Positions 44,155 to 51,099 of a DNA stretch of 51,099 nt are shown here, piece after piece. The translations under genes were made by a program, and so were the position numbers. A model generated the notes under the pieces. The model made no database searches, was not told the origin of the DNA, and saw only the letters and a program-made list of their open reading frames with translations. Numbering within the stretch: the stretch's first letter is position 1; each line of letters opens with the position of its first letter. Origin of the DNA: Gnetum montanum (lineage: Eukaryota; Streptophyta; Gnetopsida; Gnetales; Gnetaceae); assembly GCA_015680685.1 (NCBI GenBank), contig MNCI01003660.1:1627588-1678686 (forward strand). The letters are read 5' to 3'.

Positions 44155-44951
44155 TGATGTAGTGGGTCATAGTACTCACTATATATACTAACCCACTGTC
44201 ACATTGAACAAATAACTTTTGCACAACTCTTAGCAAAATTCTTGCAGTCTCTTTCTGTGAGTTACACTTAAGAGTTAAAGTTAGAATTGAATGACTATAG
44301 TGTGGTAACCAATAGTTGTACAAAGTCTTTATTCGAGTGAGTTATACCTATAGAAGTTATGACTAATAATAAAGATCAAGATTGTTTCTTACCATTGTAG
44401 CATCTCACATAGTTTCCTTTTATTTTCTAATCTTTTTATTTTGATTAAGTTCTTTATATTTTTTAAGTATTTTACTTTTCCAATGTCTATTAGTAAGATA
44501 GAATAAGTATAATTGGTTTCAAGTGTTAAGTGCAATTGTTTGGTAATCCAATAGTGACTTCACTTGATTCGCTCAATAGTGATTTCACTTGGTAATCTTA
44601 GTTATAGTTACATAAGCCCAGGGTGTGTATGGCAAGCTGAAGATAGATTCTTATCGGCATAGGCTAGGATAAAGTTACATTTATGTTATCATCTAGATTT
44701 AGATCTAATTCTCATTCATTATGAAAACATTTAGGATTAATTTGAGCCTACAATATCATGATATCATATACCTCACTAAGAGTTAAACTATACTACTCAC
44801 ACTTAATTAACTCAACGTGAGATGATAGTGATCATGAACTAAACCTCAACTAGTAATGAATTTATGTTATCCATCCATGGATTATGATCCGGTCGCATGC
44901 GTGCACTCATGACTTGTATGGTGGAGTGTTGGAATACCCAACTAGTCATCA
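44155..44951 (+). repeat. solo LTR, distant relative of the A/B/C/E family
   Basis: It begins TGATGTAGTGGG and ends GTCATCA (797 bp). A TATA-like CTATATATACT occurs near 44180. It shares with element E, in the same order, GTCTTTATTCGAG, TTGGTAATC, CCAGGGTGTG and ATGATCCGGTCGCATG-type blocks. No primer-binding site follows and no polypurine tract precedes it, so it is a solo LTR, plus orientation. Confidence 0.62.
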
Positions 44952-47345
44952 CTCTTCCTCTTATGTAAAATTGATATAAGCTTGTTATAAGTCTTGAGTT
45001 GAGAAGACTTGGAAATTTCTAAGACTTGGAAGTTGAAGAAATTGCTAAAAGTTTTCCAAAACAATTATGTTTTTTTCCTTGAAACTATTCTCTTATTTTC
45101 TATTAATTTCTGCCGCCACCATTTGCTTGTTTAAATTTTCCTACTTGAATAATGCATTAAGATTAAAGGATAGGGCATTTTCTAAAATAACTTCAACTAA
45201 TTTAATCATATAATCCCATGGGTTGGACATGATTTACCAAAGGGAGAAAATAAAATATGAAATTGCTGGATTTACAACGATTTCCAAATTGTTGCACCTT
45301 TGGTTCCAAGTACTTCCTAGTTCAAAAATTTCTTTGATCGTTACCCATTCATGAATAATCTAAAATATTCTTTTATTTTTGCTTATGGAAAGCACTCTAC
45401 ATACTAATCTCCAAACCAAGCAAATACTTTGGAAATATCTTACCTCATTTGAAGAGATGTTTTAGCAATAGGTAGTTGGATTGGTGTTTGTTTCAAGTTT
45501 GAGGATCAAAGTCAAAAAAAACTTTGGCAATAGATATTTGGATTCATGTTTGTTTCAACTTTTATGATCAAAGTCACCAAAGAATTTTGCAGCACCCTTG
45601 TATAGATGGAAGCTACTGCCGTTGCCCAAATCAGAGCTATACAAGATATCAATTTTGCCTTCCATAAATTTCTAAATGTAAACTACGATGAAGTAAACAA
45701 AACGGTCCTAATAGTTGTATGCCTTTCCTTACGACTTAAACAACAAATTACCACCGTCACTGTGGATCATTGTTATATGCTAATTAAATGTCAAGGATAT
45801 CCATTTTGCCTTCTGTAAATTTCTGTAAATTTCCAAAAGTCAACTACGTTGAAATAAACAAAATGGTCCCAGTAATTGTCTACCTTCCCTTAAAGCTTAA
45901 ACAATGAATTGTCCTCACTGCATATCTCTATGTTTTCCTTAAAGCTTAAACCATGAATTATCATCACTGCAGATTATTATTGTATCCTAATCAAATGTTA
46001 CGGCCAACACAACTTTTTTGTTGAAAATTATTACCGATATCAATGTAGCATCTTAATAAAATTTGCTAGCACACATGTCATTGTAGAATGTTAATCAAAT
46101 GTCAAGGCCAGAGTGCATAACTTTTTTGTTGAAAATTATTACCCATACCTAATGAGTAAATGACATGTACATAACCGTTTTATTGAAAATTATTAGCCAT
46201 ATGTAATGAGTTAATGGCATAGGACGTAGTTAATAATTGTAGAAGAGAATGTCATGCTTTTATTAGATCTTATTTAAGGTGGCAAAACAGTCGAATAAAA
46301 TATTAAAGAAAATAAAATAATAAAACACACTTATTTACATGGTTATTATACCATAATTATGCATAAATGAAGTCTTAGTGTCGACACGCAAGGCAACAAG
46401 ATTTCTACGTAGAATTATATTATAAGCATTTATTGAATATCAAATCTCTTTGGTTAAAGCAATATGATTTAAACTTGTTAAATATTGTTTGTTAAGCCTA
46501 GATCTACAATTCTAAGTCATTTTGCAATTTCCATATTTTTCATTTCAACCTACAAGGGATTTCGATGAGCTTTAGGTGATTGTTGGTGAGCAACAAAATA
46601 ACTCAAATGGATCACTAGTGATGGAGATCCCTTGTAGGTTGTTTTTTATAAGTTAGATCTCTCTCTTCCTCACCACTTGTTGAATGTCTAGGTAAGGTTG
46701 GCTTCAATAGAAAACAAAACCTAGATGGAGCATGTGCTTGATGGTAGAAAGATCTTGGTGGTAATACCTAAGATGGAGAAATGACTTGAAAACTAGCCAC
46801 CAAAGATAGTGAGAGGTCCTAATGGTTTTCTTGTGTTCGTTGTTAGTTTCTGTGGACATAATGTGGTGAAGAGGAGAGAGATGAGGATTTAGGGTTGAGA
46901 AGTAACAAGAGTATGCAATGCTGACTGGTTATAGAGGATGAGTCTCCCATGTGTTATTCTAATATATGGTCCCTTGTTGCAATTTGAACAAGGAGTCATT
47001 ATATTATTTCCCTACTTAGTCACATTGCATGGATCTCCTTCTTCACATTTTCAAGCATCTCAGGTAGTGCTAGTGATCTTGGTAGAGCAACAAGTGCTTA
47101 GGATGTCCAAAACATATGATGTTGCTATTTTAAGCATAAAAGAATTTTGTTTTCTACCTTGGTGCTTTTTCTATTATGACATTTTATCATTTTTAGAAGT
47201 TATTTTTAATTTATTTTTCTAATATTTTGGCCCATGTCATAATTTGTTTTCATTTCACTTATCCTATTTATCACATTTGATTAGATATTTTATCCTTGGT
47301 TCCATTAGATATTTTATCCTTGGTTCCCTTTGGAGTTTTGGGGTA
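44952..47345. other. non-genic stretch with local tandem duplications
   Basis: No gene is recognised. A ~65-bp duplication lies near 45470-45600 and a ~150-bp duplication near 45646/45796 (GATATCNATTTTGCCTTC). TTAAAGCTTAAAC words occur near 45890-45950, and TTTTTTGTTGAAAATTATTAC-like words near 46010, 46121 and 46173. These are small, degenerate repeats with no coding content. A 24-bp duplication (TTAGATATTTTATCCTTGGT...) is at 47281-47330. Confidence 0.55.
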
Positions 47346-47710
47346 TTATGATAAACTTTCAAAATGCCTCCATAACTTGCTTTGAATGATAGAATCATAG
47401 GCCTTCAAAAAATCTATAAAGCATATAAAAGCTTTCCTATGTAGAACTTTTGCTTTATCAATAAGATATTTTAAAATGATAAGATGATTTATGGTTAGAA
47501 TGATACTACTTGAATCTTGCTTGAGAAATTGCACGTATGTAATTTTCTTTGACCCATCTTCCAAGCATAAATTAGCATAGATTCTAAAATAATGCTTAAA
47601 AACTTAGCAAAAATATTACTAAGTATAATTACTCTATAATTATTTATATCTTTTTTGTCTCCTTTTTGTAAGAAGCATAAATGTTTTATTAATGCACTAT
47701 TCTATTTCTA
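47346..47710 (-). pseudogene. fragment of a second LINE-type reverse transcriptase (non-RTE)
   Basis: The minus strand has CFLQKGDKKDINNYRVIILS near 47680-47620, corresponding to the K-K-G-D-x-x-D-x-x-N-Y-R block of non-LTR reverse transcriptases. After a frameshift comes a 72-codon stretch with AFICFIDFLKAYDSIIQSKLW, the catalytic domain around the first Asp. The spacing between the blocks fits an RT palm. The wording (FIDFxKAYDS, GDKKD) differs from the RTE element at 43 kb. The rest of RT, the endonuclease and the 3' end are absent. Confidence 0.68.
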
Positions 47711-48533
47711 ACCCCGTCGCACTTACACAACCAAATTTAACTTTTCCAAATGGCATTACATACCAATGGCCCTCCACATAAGTTGATTATATCAACCACT
47801 TGTGCTAATTTTTTTTATCACCTACATTGTATCATCAAAAGCAATGAACAATGTATTACAATTATTATCAAAATATTCTATAGCTATGAAACGAAGTTTG
47901 ATAAAATTTTCAATTATCTTTCAAAGAAAAAGTATAGTTTGTTTTTCTCTTAATTTGAAATACATGTTAAAAACATTTAGGATCTTTCTTTATCATTTCT
48001 AACAAATTCTCTCTTCTTAATTTGAATCAAATATTTATGACTTGATAATCTCTCATGGGTTATGAGTCTTCAATAAAATTCTAGTTATCTTACATTCTTC
48101 ATCAAATCATTTTCATTGCTTATATTTTGACCTTTAAAAATATTTAAGATGGCCATAAGTAGAGTTTTTGTAAGACTCACACTTAAATTTCAAATCTATT
48201 AAATTTGATTTTGAAACCCCACCCTCATTTTATAGTTATTTTGAAGTATTTTGCCTCCTACAACATACACAATATGTATGTCATGCGTCTCTTAATAACA
48301 TGAACGGTCAAAAGTGATAACAAAATTCCACCAAGACAAGCTACCCTAGTAAACTCCAGTGTTGACCACAACCTCTACCTCATGCTAACCATGGTTAACC
48401 ATGACAACCTAGGTGCTGGCCTTCTATAAAAAAGCAGGGAGTCTTGCACTATGCTCTTATCTCTGCACAAATATGTGATTCGCTGCCCTATCTTATTAAA
48501 TCTCAAGAAATTGCAACAAACGATGGTAATGTT
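47711..48533. other. non-genic, AT-rich
   Basis: No coding signal is visible. The stretch lies where the missing 3' exons of the ECI gene would be expected. I found no continuation of that gene here. A perfect 12-bp palindrome TAACCATGGTTA occurs near 48390. Confidence 0.5.
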
Positions 48534-49546
48534 TCAGAAATCCCGGGCACAAACTACACAAGTGGCATAGGAAAGCGGAGCCAGTGAATCGTATAAACAT
48601 TTCACACTACGCTCAACTCGGAACAAAGCAATCAGCACATCCTCGAGTTTGTGGCGAATTATTTTCAGATTTTTCTGGCCATCCTCTGCCTCTGCTACCC
48701 ACTTCAGATCCAGGCCGTTCGAAAAATACCTGCCGCCGCCGCAACAGGAAGGAAAAGTAGTAAACATGCAAAACGAAAACTAGAGATAATGGAATGGTAT
48801 GCGACCTGAATGTTACGGAAAATCCAGGTTACGGATTCGATTTCAGTGAGGGGAAACAGATTATTCTGAGACGAGGGGAAGGTTTCAGAGGAAAATTTCG
48901 GAAAAGGAATTATGCAACTCACCTACAGATCCAGGGTCAAAGTCGAGTCGAGGCAAGCAAAAATTCATTTGCTTTTGGCGCAAGTTGGATTTGAATGGGA
49001 ACGTTGAATCATGGAAAAAGAAATTTCGTGAATGGAACTGGAAATAATAATCATAGATCTAAGAGGGTGGCAGTTAACCCGGGGTAAAAGACCATTTCGA
49101 GAAAGGAGTTCTGCAATTCGATCGTCCCAAAGAAGTAAAAGTGGAGTCGATATACGTAAAAATTTGTTCCGTTTTTTTTTTCCCAAACATGTTCGATTCG
49201 AGTAAACGTTTCGAAAATGGAATTCTGCTATAAATCGAAGAGGGCCAAAAGTGGATGAGTAGTCGCCCGGTTTTAGGTACAAGTTCGAGTTGATAGGGCA
49301 TCGCTCTGTCAGAAATAAATGAAATTCCGAGAGAGAGGACTTCAAGATCAAAAATTTAGTTTGATTTCATGTGCGCAGAGCATACCTTCCTTCGTTTGTT
49401 GTGACGAGCGCGACCGCGTCAGGCGACTGTGCGACGGTGTGGAGAGCGGCGCTGATGCTTTCGAGCGTGGCAGGGTTAAATCGGTGGTCGGAGTTGCCGG
49501 TGAGGATCAGAATGAAGACGTCGCCCTTCCTTTCCAAACTGCACAT
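48534..49546 (-). pseudogene. peroxisomal enoyl-CoA delta-isomerase (ECI)-like gene, 3'-truncated
   Basis: Exon 1 (49546-49386) starts MCSLERKGDVFILILTG and runs to VTTNEGR; plant ECI proteins start MCTLEKRGDLFLLTLTG. Exon 2 (48729-48534) continues YFSNGLDLKWVAEAEDG, the family's FFSNGFDL active-site region. The 656-nt intron has donor AG|GTATG and acceptor GGCAG|GT, and the Arg codon is split AG|G. ECI shifts double bonds of unsaturated acyl-CoAs during peroxisomal beta-oxidation. After LIALFRV similarity fades. The expected second oxyanion-hole block (GHAAAAG) is unrecognisable and a TGA stops the frame after about 119 codons, versus about 240 in the family. The C-terminal half and peroxisomal targeting signal are missing. 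An upstream in-frame Met at 49570 is possible. It is probably a pseudogene, although a further exon outside the read frame cannot be ruled out. Confidence 0.78.
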
Positions 49547-49618
49547 CTTCATCGGCGTATCGGCACCCACGCAGACAGTCGCTCGCCCTTGCTCAATGCT
49601 ATGCTATGCTATGCCTGT

Positions 49619-49631
49619 CTATATATGTAAA
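49619..49631 (-). promoter_or_regulatory. TATA box of the ECI-like gene
   Basis: The minus strand reads TTTACATATATAG about 75-85 nt upstream of the start codon, which leaves room for a 40-nt leader. GCATAGCATAGCATAG follows it. The promoter looks intact even though the gene is not. Confidence 0.5.
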
Positions 49632-49639
49632 ACTCTGAG

Positions 49640-50106
49640 AAATGCTGACTTCTGCAGGGGTGGTAGAAGACCAGGCGCGGAGTAGTACGGAGGTGCTAAA
49701 AAACTTAAGCTACCAAACCAAGTTAACCATGTTAAGCATTTACATAGGCAATAGTAAAATGCGATCACTATGTGAGTTGTAGTCCCTTGCAATTAGTCAA
49801 GTTAGTGGAAGCCTCTGCAGTTTCCGGAAAGTTGCCAAATAAGTGGAAATGTAGTCCACTTACAGCCTTTCACCTTTCCGAGAGATATTGTGAAATAATT
49901 GTGATCTAATGTTGGTTGTTGTAAGTTACAAATTCCCCTGGGAAGGTGCAAAAGCCATCAAGTAAGGCAAACTGTAGGATACTCGGCACACGAATTTGTT
50001 TAGGAAGGTATGCTATAGAATGCAAACAATAAATTTGGTTGAGAGAACAATAAAAAATGGAGATAGGGTAGAGGAAGCAAGAGCATGTTGAATGCACATG
50101 GATCTT
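49640..50106. other. upstream region of the ECI-like gene
   Basis: No gene is recognised. A 68-codon minus-strand ORF (49906-50112) overlaps the end of the Helitron-like relic in another frame and has no family resemblance. Confidence 0.45.
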
Positions 50107-50642
50107 CTTCATAATAATTTTAGATTTATGCTTTGATGCATTTCATTGCACATACTACAAGACCACACATTAGCAAACTCTTTGATTGCTGAATTGAAAT
50201 TTACAATAGCTTGTGCTATTTTTGTATTAGTCTTATGCAAGTTTGGAAATGAAGATACCTCACTTGATGACTCATGTCTTTGATTATATAGTTCTTCCTA
50301 TCGAATCCTTTGTCTTCGTCGTCATTTCTTTTCACGATTTCTAGCATGTGTTCATTCAAGATGGCCTTCTTCCTCTCTATTTGTAATGTTACATGTTGAC
50401 ATTAAATGATGTGCATGGTCAGAGCCATCTCCATGTATTTGGTGATCAACATTAAACATGAATAATAATATTCAATTTTTAAATAACAATGGTATGTAAT
50501 GCAAGAAAATTGATTCACACCTCCATTTGTTGTGGCTGATGTACTATAGTTGGAAACATAGATGATGGAAGAACAATTGTAGATGTTGCTTGTGGCTCAA
50601 TTTGACAAGGTATTGAATTATTTGAATGATTGTTATCTTCAA
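50107..50642 (-). pseudogene. possible Helitron-like N-terminal coding relic
   Basis: On the minus strand, 50642-50524 encodes an Asn/Gln/Pro-rich segment ending QPQQMEV; alternatively it ends at a splice-like AG|GTGTGA. Farther on (50400-50107) a frame with a few stops is strongly basic, then reads KIAQAIVNFNSAIKEFANVW and CSMCNEMHQSIN. A basic Arg-rich stretch followed by a helix and a C-x-x-C pair resembles the N-terminal zinc region of plant Helitron Rep/helicase proteins. No Rep or helicase motif is in the window, so this is tentative. Confidence 0.3.
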
Positions 50643-50906
50643 CCTTTAAAATAAATTTAAATTAAATAAGAAAAGAGTATCTCAATTTATAATTTTATAT
50701 ATAGATAGATTTCTAGCACAATAGTAGATTCATATGCTTGCCAAACCTCTATAGCTTGCATTAGTCATTGATGTTTTCGTTGTCATTGTTGTCATTCATG
50801 AGATCGAGTTGGTCTTCTCTCCTCATAGCTCATTGTATGTGGATTTGAATTATTTGGAATGTGTGAACATCCATGAAACACCACCAAAACATATGTTGTA
50901 ACCTTT

Positions 50907-51099
50907 TGATGAGTGGCGAGGTACCCCTACACTCAACCATATGAAATGAGCATCGCATGCGCGATCCGGTTGAACTCTGCAGATGGACTAGTTGTGGCAC
51001 CTAGATAGTTAGCCTTAGGTCACAGTTCGTTGTCTTCCCATCTAGACTAGTTTTGCATATGTCACGTATGGTTTAGTCTAGATGAGGTGTATGATGTGT
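50907..51099 (-). repeat. LTR edge of a further family member, cut by the window end
   Basis: It begins TGATGAGTGGCGAGGTACCC and follows element C's LTR for all visible 193 bp. The bases before it (AACCTTT) do not form a primer-binding site. It is therefore the outer end of a 3' LTR of a minus-strand element extending to the right, or a solo LTR. Confidence 0.85.

Overview
The window reads as nuclear DNA of a seed plant, most likely a flowering plant with a large, repeat-rich genome. The evidence is short GT-AG introns, a peroxisomal enoyl-CoA isomerase gene with plant-type sequence, RTE-type LINE relics, and many decayed Ty3/gypsy LTR retrotransposons of Athila-like and Tat-like type. Decay is dominated by C-to-T and G-to-A transitions, as expected for long-methylated DNA, so nearly every element ORF carries internal TAG stops. 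Species cannot be named. Single Ns at 12707, 13444, 18973 and 20285 mark draft joins, and at least one join is demonstrably inverted.

Layout. 1-1.8 kb: unique-looking DNA with a fragment resembling the exosome subunit RRP45. 1.8-12.0 kb: element D, a Tat-like retroelement on the minus strand. It keeps gag and protease but no reverse transcriptase, and carries a five-exon antisense gene on the plus strand. A 27/33-bp tandem array lies where the two converge. 12.0-19.2 kb: element A, Athila-like, minus strand, with gag and an extra 'plant transposon protein'-like/coiled-coil ORF instead of pol. 19.2-25.7 kb: element E, same LTR family, plus strand, gag and protease. 25.7-30.1 kb: element B, same family, minus strand, gag only. 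30.2-32.2 kb: gag, primer-binding site and LTR of a chromovirus-like element F. 32.2-34.2 kb: five monomers of a ~422-bp tandem repeat. 35.4-42.7 kb: element C, the only element with both LTRs, Athila-like, gag plus extra ORF, no pol. 42.8-43.9 kb: 3' part of an RTE LINE. About 44.1 kb: tRNA-like SINE relic. 44.2-44.95 kb: solo LTR. 47.3-47.7 kb: fragment of a second, different LINE. 48.5-49.6 kb: two exons of a peroxisomal enoyl-CoA delta-isomerase (ECI) gene on the minus strand, cut short. About 50.1-50.6 kb: possible Helitron-like coding relic. From 50.9 kb: left edge of another LTR of the A/B/C/E family, running out of the window.

Functionally the window is mostly a graveyard of pol-less elements. 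All four Athila-like copies share LTR edges (TGATG...CATCA), a tRNA-Asp-type primer-binding site, TATA promoters and a gag with a CX2CX3HX4C knuckle. No copy shows RT, RNase H or integrase, so they presumably moved with enzymes supplied in trans. The points most worth a second look are the intron-bearing antisense gene of element D, the extra ORF shared in architecture by two retroelement families, an internal polypurine tract conserved about 1.88 kb from the 3' LTR, the inverted contig at 12.7-13.4 kb and the ~422-bp satellite.
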